Origin: Streptomyces sp. CA-210063
GTDB taxonomy: Bacteria; Actinomycetota; Actinomycetes; Streptomycetales; Streptomycetaceae
Direction of reading: 5' to 3'
Assembly (NCBI RefSeq): GCF_024612015.1
Contig: NZ_CP102512.1
Coordinates: 5,332,001 to 5,396,000, forward strand
DNA length: 64,000 nucleotides
The position numbers and the translations under genes were made by a program. Numbering within the stretch: the stretch's first letter is position 1; every line of letters starts with the position of its first letter. Below are positions 17,130-24,384 of this stretch, in pieces. The notes beneath the pieces were generated by a model. The model had not been told where the DNA came from. It searched no databases and worked only from the letters and a program-made list of their open reading frames with translations.

Positions 17130-18025
17130 TCGGCGCTCGCCTCCGTCCGACCCGTGACGGCCGGGCCGGCGCCGTCCGCGTTGGCGGCGGCGTCCGTCCG
17201 GTCGTTGTCGGTCACCGACCACCAGGGCAGCTCTCGGACGACGGGCTTGTCGGACACCTTTTCCTCGCTCCACTCGGGCGACGGCACATTGGTGGTACGG
17301 GACCGGAGCTGGATCCGCTCGATCACACCGCCAGGGCCGCCGGCCTGCTCGCGGTCGAGGCGCATCACCACGATGCGGCGCACATAGCGCTCGGAAAGGC
17401 CTCCGCGTGAGCTCGTGGCGCGGTGCTCGCCGTCATGCGTGGCGACGTAGAAGTCCCAGGCCCGGCGCAGCTCGTTCTGCTGGGTGTGGCTCGGCGCCGG
17501 ATTGCGGTCGATCGCGGCGCCGTCCAACGCCGACAGGTCGTACCAGCCGGTCTCGCGCACCTCGCCGTCCGCGGTGCGGACCTCGGCGCGGGCCTGCACC
17601 GAGATGTTCTGCTGCAACGGGTTCGGCGCGAACAGCTTCCAGTTCTGCTCGAACTCCGGGTACACCCACTCGTCCACCGCCCGGCCATGCTGCTTCGTCA
17701 GCGTGTTCGAGGGCGTGATGTGCAGAAACACCATCCCGAGATGCGCACACGCCGCCACCCCCACAACCGCGAGCACCAACGCCACGACGATCTGGTACGG
17801 GAGAGTGAGCGCGGCGATACCGGTGGCCCGCTGTGCCGGTTCGGGTATGTGCTCCCGCTGCGGTCGCGGCTCCGCGGGGGTGTCCGAGGCTGGAGCCTGC
17901 TCGCCGGAACCTTCGCCGACGGAACCTTCGCCGGCGGAAGCCTCATCGGTGGGGCTCGCGGAGGCGGAGCACTCTGGCTCGTCCGGCCCCCGCCGCGCGT
18001 TCGAGCCCTCGTCGTGCGCGTCCAT
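17126..18025 (-). CDS. DUF5819 family membrane-anchored protein
   Basis: Protein of 299 aa: an acidic, Ser/Ala/Glu-rich cytoplasmic N-terminus (residues 1-65), one membrane helix (about 72-95, TLPYQIVVALVLAVVGVAAC), then an extracytoplasmic domain containing the conserved motif EFEQNWKLFAPNPLQQNISV. That motif recurs in proteins encoded next to HTTM genes, so this is the likely partner of the downstream HTTM protein. I chose the ATG at 18025 (GAGCGGGG upstream) over a GTG twelve codons earlier. Function is undefined; a role in substrate presentation or modification at the membrane is inference from coupling. Confidence 0.82.
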   Translation of the reverse strand: MDAHDEGSNARRGPDEPECSASASPTDEASAGEGSVGEGSGEQAPASDTPAEPRPQREHIPEPAQRATGIAALTLPYQIVVALVLAVVGVAACAHLGMVFLHITPSNTLTKQHGRAVDEWVYPEFEQNWKLFAPNPLQQNISVQARAEVRTADGEVRETGWYDLSALDGAAIDRNPAPSHTQQNELRRAWDFYVATHDGEHRATSSRGGLSERYVRRIVVMRLDREQAGGPGGVIERIQLRSRTTNVPSPEWSEEKVSDKPVVRELPWWSVTDNDRTDAAANADGAGPAVTGRTEASAE

Positions 18026-18156
18026 TCCGCCCCGCTCCCCGATTCCCACTGTCCGGTCCACTTCCTCACCGGAACTTACTCAGCCGCGTTCCTCCGGCAC
18101 AGCCCCGATGGCCACAGCAGTCACATCGTCACACCGCTCACACGGCACCCACGAGG

Positions 18157-18165
18157 TTATCCACA
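18157..18165 (+). promoter_or_regulatory. Isolated DnaA box upstream of DUF5819 operon
   Basis: TTATCCACA, the perfect canonical DnaA box, 132 bases upstream of the DUF5819 start codon. Single box. Confidence 0.45.
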
Positions 18166-18220
18166 GCGGGGGACACCTTACGGCGCGGTGGTCCACCATG
18201 GGGGTGCGCCGACCGAGCAG

Positions 18221-18234
18221 ACCGAACGATCGGT
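18221..18234. promoter_or_regulatory. TetR (PaaR-like) operator upstream of acyl-CoA dehydrogenase
   Basis: ACCGAACGATCGGT is the exact reverse complement of the operator at 13117 and fits ACCG-N2-CG-N2-CGGT perfectly. It lies between the divergent DUF5819 operon and the acyl-CoA dehydrogenase gene. Confidence 0.65.
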
Positions 18235-18433
18235 AGGCAAACGTGCCGGGTGTAGCGGCTGGGCAGGCGTAGAAGTCGATGCCTCCGGACCCGGTGACAC
18301 CACCCCCCGGATCATGACCAACAGGGGGAAGCCATGCCGGGCCCGAAGACCGGAGGTCCCATTACGGAGCCACGAAGAAGGTAACGGGGGGTGGGGCCCC
18401 GAACCTCAGCCACGCCGCGCCATTCCCTTCTTC

Positions 18434-18447
18434 TAGAACCTGTTCTA
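18434..18447. promoter_or_regulatory. KstR-like operator in the acyl-CoA dehydrogenase promoter
   Basis: TAGAACCTGTTCTA, a perfect 6+2+6 palindrome 41 bases upstream of the start codon. It satisfies the published KstR motif TNNAACNNGTTNNA from mycobacterial sterol catabolism. No kstR gene is present in this window. Confidence 0.65.
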
Positions 18448-18488
18448 TCTTGACGCCCCGTCATCCCCGACACGGAAGGGGCGGGACC

Positions 18489-19688
18489 GTGGACTTCACC
18501 TTCACCGAGGAGCAGCAGGCGGCGGCCGAGGCGGCGAGGGCGGTGTTCGCCGGGGTCGCGCCGGACGGGGTGCCGAGCCCGTCGCTCGTGCCGGGGGCCG
18601 TGGCCGACGACTTCGACCGGGCACTGTGGGCGAAGCTCGCCGACGCGGACCTGCTCAGCCTGCTGCTGGACCCCTCGTACGGGGGGTCGGGACTCGATGC
18701 GATCGCGCTGTGCCTGGTGCTGCGCGAGTCGGCGAAGGTGCTGGCCAGGGGGCCGTTGCTGGAGAGCACCGCGGCCGCGGTGGCCGTACAGGCGTACGGG
18801 AGCGAGGAGTTGAAGGCGGAACTGCTCGCGCGCATCGGCCGAGGCGAAGTCGTCCTGACCGTGGCCGCGCACGGCCGCACCGGCCACGACCCGGCCGAAC
18901 TCGCCGTGACCGCACGGCGGGAGGGCGACGGCGTCTGGGTCCTGGACGGCATACAGACGGCGGTGCCATGGGCGCACAACGCGGACTTCGTCGTCGTACC
19001 CGCGACGGTCGCACCGGAGTCGCCCGCGCCCGGTGTGTCCGCCGGTGGATCCGAGCAGGACGCGGCCGCTGTCGCCGACGGCCGGGTCGTGCTCGCGCTC
19101 GTTCCCCGTGTCCATGAGGGGGTGGCGCTCGCCGAGCAGGTGTCCACCGCCGGTGAACGGCTGGCCGAGCTGCGGCTGGAGTCGGCACGGATCGCCGCGC
19201 GGAACGTCCTCGACGCGGAGGGCGCGTGGGAGCGGCTACGGCAGCTGCTGACTACCGGCACGTGCGCGCTGGCGCTCGGGCTGGGCGAGAGCGTACTGGG
19301 TATGACCAGCGAATACGCCGGCAAACGGGAGCAGTTCGGGTTCCCGATCGCCTCGTTCCAAGCCGTCGCCGTACAGGCCGCCGACCGCTTCATCGACCTG
19401 CGCGCGATGGAGGCGACGCTGTGGCAGGCCGCCTGGCGGATCAGTTCCGGGGCGGGGGGTTCGCTACCCGCGGCGGGGGATGTCGCCGTGGCCAAGATCT
19501 GGGCCTCGGAGGGGGTACGACGGGTCGTGCAGACCGCACAACATCTGCACGGGGGCTTCGGCGCCGACGTCGACTATCCCCTGCACCGCTACCACGCCTG
19601 GGCCAAGCACCTCGAACTGTCTCTCGGCCCCGCAGCGGCCCACGAGGAGGCACTGGGAGACCTGCTGGCGGCACACCCGCTGGGCTGA
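18489..19688 (+). CDS. Acyl-CoA dehydrogenase family protein
   Basis: FAD-dependent enzyme of 399 aa introducing an alpha-beta double bond in acyl-CoA. The N-terminal helical domain starts with VDFTFTEEQQAAAEAARAVF; the middle beta domain includes DGIQTAVPWAHNADF; the C-terminal domain has YAGKREQFGFPIASFQAVAV and the FAD-binding end VQTAQHLHGGFGADVDYPLH. The usual catalytic glutamate of straight-chain enzymes is not evident after HGGFG, as in the small-subunit (FadE/ChsE-like) heteromeric enzymes of sterol side-chain oxidation. The start is the GTG at 18489 after GGAAGG. The KstR-like box just upstream fits such a role, but that assignment is inferred. Confidence 0.88.
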   Translation: MDFTFTEEQQAAAEAARAVFAGVAPDGVPSPSLVPGAVADDFDRALWAKLADADLLSLLLDPSYGGSGLDAIALCLVLRESAKVLARGPLLESTAAAVAVQAYGSEELKAELLARIGRGEVVLTVAAHGRTGHDPAELAVTARREGDGVWVLDGIQTAVPWAHNADFVVVPATVAPESPAPGVSAGGSEQDAAAVADGRVVLALVPRVHEGVALAEQVSTAGERLAELRLESARIAARNVLDAEGAWERLRQLLTTGTCALALGLGESVLGMTSEYAGKREQFGFPIASFQAVAVQAADRFIDLRAMEATLWQAAWRISSGAGGSLPAAGDVAVAKIWASEGVRRVVQTAQHLHGGFGADVDYPLHRYHAWAKHLELSLGPAAAHEEALGDLLAAHPLG

Positions 19689-19708
19689 GCGCCGCGCACG
19701 CCGGTGCT

Positions 19709-19739
19709 CGGGGCGCGCACGACCTGTCCGCGCGCCCCG
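19709..19739. terminator. Bidirectional hairpin between acyl-CoA dehydrogenase and rhodanese genes
   Basis: Perfect 10-bp stem (CGGGGCGCGC with GCGCGCCCCG) and 11-base loop, located in the 106-bp gap between convergent genes. No U-tract, as is common in Streptomyces. Confidence 0.65.
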
Positions 19740-19794
19740 GTCCGGCGGGTCCCGGCGTACGTTCACAGATTCCAGCCGGTCCCGGCGTGGCCTT

Positions 19795-20142
19795 CTAGAG
19801 AACGAACCCCGCCCCGCCCTTGTCGTCGACCACCGGACGGCCGGCGGCTGCCCAGACCTGCATGCCGCCGTCCACGTTCACGGCGTCGATGCCCTGCTGG
19901 ACGAGGTACATGGCGACCTGCGCCGAGCGCCCGCCCGAGCGGCAGATCACATGAACCCTGCCATCCTGCGGTGCCGCCTCGGTGAACTCGCCGTAGCGCG
20001 CCACGAACTCGCTGATGGGGATGTGCAGTGCCCCTTCGGCATGACCCGCCTGCCACTCGTCGTCCTCTCGGACGTCCAGCAGAAAGTCGCTGTCCTTGAG
20101 GTCCGCGACCTCGACCGTGGGCACACCAGCTCCGAAATGCAT
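19795..20142 (-). CDS. Rhodanese-like domain protein
   Basis: Single-domain sulfurtransferase of 115 aa. The rhodanese fold is complete: LLDVREDDEWQAGHAEGALH at the start and the active-site loop CRSGGRS, with the persulfide-forming cysteine, near residue 68. The loop size matches thiosulfate sulfurtransferases of the GlpE class rather than Cdc25-like phosphatases. The chosen ATG at 20142 has a poor ribosome binding site; a later start at Val8 would leave the fold intact. It probably acts in cytoplasmic sulfur relay, with no specific partner visible nearby. Confidence 0.88.
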   Translation of the reverse strand: MHFGAGVPTVEVADLKDSDFLLDVREDDEWQAGHAEGALHIPISEFVARYGEFTEAAPQDGRVHVICRSGGRSAQVAMYLVQQGIDAVNVDGGMQVWAAAGRPVVDDKGGAGFVL

Positions 20143-20229
20143 GCGTACGACGCTACCCGACCGGACAGCCGACGGGCGGAGCCCACGGCAGTCCGGCCGA
20201 GGCGAGGCAGACCTCCGTACTACTCCCCA

Positions 20230-21183
20230 CTACTCCCCGTCCTCGCCGAGAAGCCCCGCCAGCTCCGCCTCACGCTGTTCGACCTCCGCCAGCAACTGGT
20301 CGGCGATCTCCTCGAGGAGGCGGTCGGGGTCGTCCGGGGCGAGGCGGAGCATCGAGCCGATGGCCCCCTCCTCCAGCTCGCGGGCGACGAGGGCGAGGAG
20401 TTCCTTGCGCTGGGCGAGCCATTCGAGGCGGGCGTACAGCTCCTCGGCGCGGCTCGGCCTGCGCTCCTCCGGTACGGGCCCCGCCGCCCACTCCTCGGAC
20501 AGCTCCCGCAGCAGTACCTCGTCACCACGGCCGTACGCGGCGTTGACGCGGGATATGAACTCGTCCCGCCGCTCCCGCTCCTTGTCGTCAGGCGCCAGGT
20601 CGGGGTGGGCCTTGCGGACCAGCTCGCGGTAGAGCCTGCGGGCCTCGTCGCTCGGGCGCACCCGCTCCGGGGGGCGTACGGGCTGGTCGGTGAGCATGGC
20701 GGCGGCCTCGGGGAACAGGCCTTCCGAGTCCATCCAGCCGTGGAACAGCTCCTCCACGCCCGGCATGGGCATGACCCGGGCCCGGGCCTCCTGCGCCTTG
20801 CGCAGGTCTTCGGGGTCGCCGGTGCGCGCCGCCTTGGCCTCGGCGATCCGGGCGTCCAGTTCATCGAGCTGGGCGTACATGGGGCCGAGCTTCTGGTGGT
20901 GCAGCCGGGAGAAGTTCTCCACCTCGACCCGGAAGGTCTCCACGGCGATCTCATACTCGATCAGTGCCTGCTCGGCCGCCCGTACGGCCTGCTCCAGCCG
21001 CTCCTCGGGACGCTCCGGCCCCGCGCTCTCAGCGGATGCCGCATCGTCAGCGGACACGTCACCTGTGGCTGACGCTTCACCTTCGGCTGACGCCGTGCCC
21101 TCGGCAGGCTCCGCGCCCCCGACGGGAGCTGCGGGCTCGGTGGGGCTCTCGGACGGTGTCTGCTCGGCTTCCGGGGTCGTCAC
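20230..21183 (-). CDS. J-domain (DnaJ-like) protein with coiled-coil region
   Basis: Protein of 317 aa. Residues 1-75 are low-complexity Ala/Glu/Ser-rich. Residues about 78-135 form a long charged helix (EERLEQAVRAAEQALIEYEI), probably coiled coil. A J-like domain follows around 185-240, with the HPD motif in LVRKAHPDLAPDDKER and FISRVNAAYGRGD, then another charged helical tail. Possession of HPD suggests stimulation of an Hsp70 ATPase, but there is no Gly/Phe or zinc-finger region. The start is the GTG at 21183; sequence upstream of it is arginine/proline noise. No operon partner is evident. Confidence 0.75.
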   Translation of the reverse strand: MTTPEAEQTPSESPTEPAAPVGGAEPAEGTASAEGEASATGDVSADDAASAESAGPERPEERLEQAVRAAEQALIEYEIAVETFRVEVENFSRLHHQKLGPMYAQLDELDARIAEAKAARTGDPEDLRKAQEARARVMPMPGVEELFHGWMDSEGLFPEAAAMLTDQPVRPPERVRPSDEARRLYRELVRKAHPDLAPDDKERERRDEFISRVNAAYGRGDEVLLRELSEEWAAGPVPEERRPSRAEELYARLEWLAQRKELLALVARELEEGAIGSMLRLAPDDPDRLLEEIADQLLAEVEQREAELAGLLGEDGE

Positions 21184-21404
21184 CCGCCCCAGCCTAGGCC
21201 ACGGCCCCGAGCCCCACCGAAAGCCACCGGGGACCTGGGACGGAGCGAGATCCCCCGCGCCCGCACCCGGCCGCACCGCCGACGCAGTCGATTGCACAGC
21301 CGGTGCATCCGCACGCACCCCACCCGCGCGGAACGCCCTGTCCGCTCAAGCACCCACCGACCTGGGCGCCCCCATCGACCCGGGCACCCCCGTCAGCCCG
21401 CCTC

Positions 21405-22889
21405 TCAGACCCCCATCTCCGCCGCGATCCGCCCCGCCCGCACCGCCTCCACCAGATCCGCGTGGTCCGCTTCCGTGCGGTCCGCGTAGGTCGTGGCGAA
21501 CGTGGCTATGGCCTCGTCGAGTTCGTCGCTCTTGCCGCAGTAGCCGGCGATGAGGCGAGGGTCGGCGCTGTGGGCGTGGGCGCGGGCGAGGAGGGCGCCG
21601 GTCATGCGGCCGTAGTCGTCGATCTGGTCGGCGGCCAGGGCCGCGGGGTCGACGCTGCCCTTGCGGTTGCGGAACTGGCGCACCTGGAAGGGGAGTCCGT
21701 CGACCGTGGTCCAGCCCAGCAGTATGTCGCTGACGACCTGCATGCGCTTCTGGCCGAGGACCACACGGCGTCCCTCGTGGTCCACCCCCGGCACGTCGAA
21801 GCCGACGGTCGCCAGGTGCGGTTCGAGCACCGAAGCGCGGGCCTCCTTCACCTGGAGGACGAGGGGTTCGCCGCGGTGGTCCAGGAGCAGGACGACGTAC
21901 GAGCGGGTGCCGACGCTGCCGGTGCCGACCACGCGGAACGCCACGTCGTGCACGGCGTATCGGGCGAGCAGCGGGTGGCGGTCCTCGGAGAGCGTGGTCA
22001 GGTACTGCGCGAGGGAGGTGGCCACCGCCGCGGCCTCCTCGTCGTCGACCCGGCGCAGCACCGGCGGGGCGTCCACGAAGCGGCGGCCGCCGCCCTCCAC
22101 CGGCTGGGTCGCCTTGGCCGCGAAACGGCCGCTCGTGTTGGCGCGTGCCTTCTCCGAGACCCGATCCAGCGTGCCCAGCAGATCATGGGCGTCGGTGTGG
22201 GAGACCAGTTCCTCGTCCGCGATGGCGTTCCACGCGTCGAGTGCCGGGAGCTTGGCGAGGAGCCGCATCGTGCGCCGGTAGGCGCCCGTCGCGTCGTACG
22301 CCGCCTTGCGGCACATGTCCTCGTCGGCGCCCGCCTGACGGCCGGCGAGCACCAACGAGGCGGCGAGGCGCTTGAGGTCCCACTCCCAGGGGCCGTGCAC
22401 GGTCTCGTCGAAGTCGTTGAGGTCGATGACCAGGCCGCCGCGGGCGTCCCCGTACAGGCCGAAGTTGGCCGCGTGGGCGTCGCCGCAGATCTGGGTGCCG
22501 ATGCCGGTCATGGGCGTACGCGCGAGATCGTGGGCCATGAGGCCGGCCGAGCCGCGCAGGAACGCGAAGGGGGTGGCCGCCATGCGTCCGACCCGTATCG
22601 GGGTGAGGCCGGGGATCCGGCCGCGGTTGGACTCCTCCACGGCGGCCACCGCGTCCGGCCGGTCGGTGGTGAGCACGAGGTCCGCGTGCGCGCTGCGGGG
22701 CACCCGCGTGCGCAACGCCTTGCCCTCGTCCTTGGGTGACCCCTGCGAGGGCCACCGGGCGAACCCCGGCACCCCCGGCACGCGCGCGCCGCCAGACCGC
22801 GCCCCCGTCGCCTCCGCCTCGGTTCCCCGGGATTCCGCCGATACCGCTTCGGCCACCGGCCCCGCCGTCGTCGTACCGGCCTCCGTCAC
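21405..22889 (-). CDS. DUF2252 family protein
   Basis: Conserved protein of about 494 aa. The core starts near RSAHADLVLTTDRPDAV and includes FLRGSAGLMAHDLA, ICGDAHAANFGLYGDARGGL and DLNDFDETVHGPWEWDLKRL, which read like an aminoglycoside phosphotransferase/kinase-type catalytic loop (GDxHxxNF) and metal-binding DFD/E. DUF2252 proteins are therefore suspected small-molecule kinases, but no substrate is known. The first 60 residues are Ala/Thr/Glu-rich and poorly conserved. I prefer the GTG at 22889 because GGGGGAGG precedes it at proper spacing; an earlier start at 23003 is possible. Confidence 0.85.
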   Translation of the reverse strand: MTEAGTTTAGPVAEAVSAESRGTEAEATGARSGGARVPGVPGFARWPSQGSPKDEGKALRTRVPRSAHADLVLTTDRPDAVAAVEESNRGRIPGLTPIRVGRMAATPFAFLRGSAGLMAHDLARTPMTGIGTQICGDAHAANFGLYGDARGGLVIDLNDFDETVHGPWEWDLKRLAASLVLAGRQAGADEDMCRKAAYDATGAYRRTMRLLAKLPALDAWNAIADEELVSHTDAHDLLGTLDRVSEKARANTSGRFAAKATQPVEGGGRRFVDAPPVLRRVDDEEAAAVATSLAQYLTTLSEDRHPLLARYAVHDVAFRVVGTGSVGTRSYVVLLLDHRGEPLVLQVKEARASVLEPHLATVGFDVPGVDHEGRRVVLGQKRMQVVSDILLGWTTVDGLPFQVRQFRNRKGSVDPAALAADQIDDYGRMTGALLARAHAHSADPRLIAGYCGKSDELDEAIATFATTYADRTEADHADLVEAVRAGRIAAEMGV

Positions 22890-22973
22890 ACCGACCGCCT
22901 CCCCCGCACCCGTCCACGCACGAACATCAACTTGTGACGACGTTACAGCCGGTCGCCGAAACGCGTCAGACCC

Positions 22974-22982
22974 TGTGGACAA
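22974..22982 (-). promoter_or_regulatory. Isolated DnaA box upstream of DUF2252 gene
   Basis: Plus-strand TGTGGACAA (minus TTGTCCACA, perfect). A related TGTGGAAAA follows 25 bases later at 23007. Both lie in the DUF2252 upstream region. Confidence 0.4.
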
Positions 22983-23109
22983 CTCCTCGTCCCGACCGTC
23001 CACACCTGTGGAAAACCAGGTCGGCGCCCAACTGACCCGCCCAGGGCACTGCTGACCCGACCAGCTCGCCGACGAGCCGGTCCCCGCGCCGCGCCACTGC
23101 CGCGCCGCG

Positions 23110-23484
23110 CTACTCCCGCGCCGCCCCCGCGCACGGCCAGCTCTGCGGCAGATGGGCCGTGGCCCAGTTCTTGAGTTCCAGCATCGCCGGTTCCAGCGCG
23201 GCCCCGGCCTCGGTGAGCCGGTAGATGACGCGCAGGGGTGGGCCCTCGTCGACCTCGCGCACCACCAGGCCGGCCGCGCCGAGTTCGGTGAGCCGGTCGG
23301 AGAGCATGCGCTCGCTGATGCCGGGGATCGCCCTGCGCAGGTCGACGAAGTGGGCGGGGTGCGGCATGAGTACAGCCACGATCAGGCCCGTCCAGCGCTT
23401 CCCGAGCAGAGCGAACACCCGGGTGATGCCGTCGTCGACCTGCTGGCACGGTCCGGCGCCATGGATGTCCTGCTGCTCCGCCAT
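23110..23484 (-). CDS. HxlR family winged-helix transcriptional regulator
   Basis: MarR-like regulator of 124 aa. The HxlR core is complete: LLGKRWTGLIVAVLMPHPAH, then FVDLRRAIPGISERMLSDRL (recognition helix) and VREVDEGPPLRVIYRLTEAG (wing). The conserved N-terminal cysteine of redox-sensing HxlR/HypR proteins is present (GAGPCQQVDDGI, about Cys13), suggesting thiol-based sensing of electrophiles or quinones. It is divergent from the azoreductase gene, with a 31-bp palindrome between the two. The start is the ATG at 23484; longer readings add only noise. Confidence 0.92.
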   Translation of the reverse strand: MAEQQDIHGAGPCQQVDDGITRVFALLGKRWTGLIVAVLMPHPAHFVDLRRAIPGISERMLSDRLTELGAAGLVVREVDEGPPLRVIYRLTEAGAALEPAMLELKNWATAHLPQSWPCAGAARE

Positions 23485-23524
23485 GGCTTCAGGGTACTGG
23501 CCCTCCGTACGGGGATGAAAAAAA

Positions 23525-23555
23525 GTAAGTGACTGTGTTATCCATAGTCGAGTAC
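23525..23555. promoter_or_regulatory. Candidate HxlR operator between hxlR and azoR
   Basis: A 31-bp interrupted palindrome with half-sites GTA-N3-GACT-N-TG and CA-N-AGTC-N3-TAC, sitting in an AT-rich 100-bp divergent promoter region. Symmetry is clear in the outer positions and weak in the centre. Confidence 0.55.
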
Positions 23556-23584
23556 AAAAACGAAGCGACCTTTTTGGAGTCTCC

Positions 23585-24238
23585 ATGGCCACCCTCCTGC
23601 ACCTGGACTCGTCCGTGTTCCCCACCGGCGCCTCGACGTCGCGCGCGGTGACGGAGACCTTCCGCAAGGCCTGGGAGGCACAGCACCCGGACGGCACGGT
23701 GATCTATCGCGACCTGCACGCCGATCCCGTGCCGCACATCAGCGCCGACGCGCACACCGCCGGCTTCGCCGACCCTGCCACGCACACCGCCGAGCAGGCC
23801 GCAGCCTTCGCCGAGCGCGAGAAGCTCATCGCGGAGCTGGAGCAGGCGGACGCGATCCTGATCGGCGCGCCCATGTACAACTTCTCGATCCCCTCGACCC
23901 TCAAGGCGTGGCTGGACAACGTGGTCCTCATCGGCCGCACCGCCATGAACGAGGACTCGAAGACGAAGGGCACCCCGGTCACGGTCGTCGCCAGCCGCGG
24001 CGGCTCCTACGCGCCGGGAACGCCGCGCGAGCCGCTGGAGTACGTGCAGAACTACCTGACGGCGATCCTCTCCGAAGCCCTCGGCCTGGAGGTCGAGTTC
24101 ATCGTCCCGGAGCTCACGATGGCCCCGCACAACCCCGCGATGAGCGAGCTGATCCCGCTCTCGGAGGCCTCCCGCGCCAAGGCTCTCGACGACGCGGTCG
24201 TCATGGCCAAGAGGCTGGCGGAGCGCCTCGCCGCATAG
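23585..24238 (+). CDS. azoR: FMN-dependent NADH-azoreductase
   Basis: Flavodoxin-fold reductase of 217 aa that reduces quinones and azo compounds by two electrons using NADH and FMN. LLHLDSSVFPTGASTSRAVT is the phosphate-binding loop for FMN. GAPMYNFSIPSTLKAWLDNV is the diagnostic AzoR motif, and ASRGGSYAPGTPREPLEYVQ follows. The start is the ATG at 23585 with TTGGAG upstream. Divergence from an HxlR regulator of the thiol-sensing type matches known quinone-inducible azoreductase pairs. Confidence 0.94.
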   Translation: MATLLHLDSSVFPTGASTSRAVTETFRKAWEAQHPDGTVIYRDLHADPVPHISADAHTAGFADPATHTAEQAAAFAEREKLIAELEQADAILIGAPMYNFSIPSTLKAWLDNVVLIGRTAMNEDSKTKGTPVTVVASRGGSYAPGTPREPLEYVQNYLTAILSEALGLEVEFIVPELTMAPHNPAMSELIPLSEASRAKALDDAVVMAKRLAERLAA

Positions 24239-24290
24239 GTCCACCAGGGAAAGCGAAGGGCGGCCGCCCCACCGAAGGAGCAGCCGCCCG

Positions 24291-24384
24291 TGCCGTCAGG
24301 CCGCCGTGTCCGCGTACATTGCCTCACTCGCCGTATGCGCTGTATGTGCCGTCAGGCCGCGCACGTCGTGCGCCGTCAGGCCGC
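24291..24384. repeat. Three copies of a 13-bp direct repeat at the end of the GH127 gene
   Basis: GCCGTCAGGCCGC occurs at 24292-24304, 24348-24360 and 24372-24384; the first two copies share a 14-bp T-extended form. The third copy contains the GH127 stop codon. The spacing is uneven. Confidence 0.6.

Larger units (their letters stand above)
18026..18488. other. Intergenic control region of DUF5819 operon and acyl-CoA dehydrogenase
   Basis: No convincing gene. Going rightwards it contains a DnaA box at 18157, a TetR-type operator at 18221 and a KstR-like palindrome at 18434. The 254 bases between the TetR-type operator and the dehydrogenase start are unusually long for a leader, and a very small gene there cannot be excluded. 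Confidence 0.5.

Noticed and set aside
15846..17387. A 513-residue plus-strand frame rich in His, Arg and Gln
   Set aside because: Antisense to the HTTM gene; composition is typical of a GC shadow.
18157..18165. TTATCCACA considered as part of a secondary origin
   Set aside because: Only one box, no cluster, no replication genes nearby.
24257..24290. GGGCGGC/GCCGCCC pair after azoR as a terminator
   Set aside because: Only a 7-bp stem with an 18-base loop containing a competing GGCGGCCGCC self-pair; not distinct enough to annotate.
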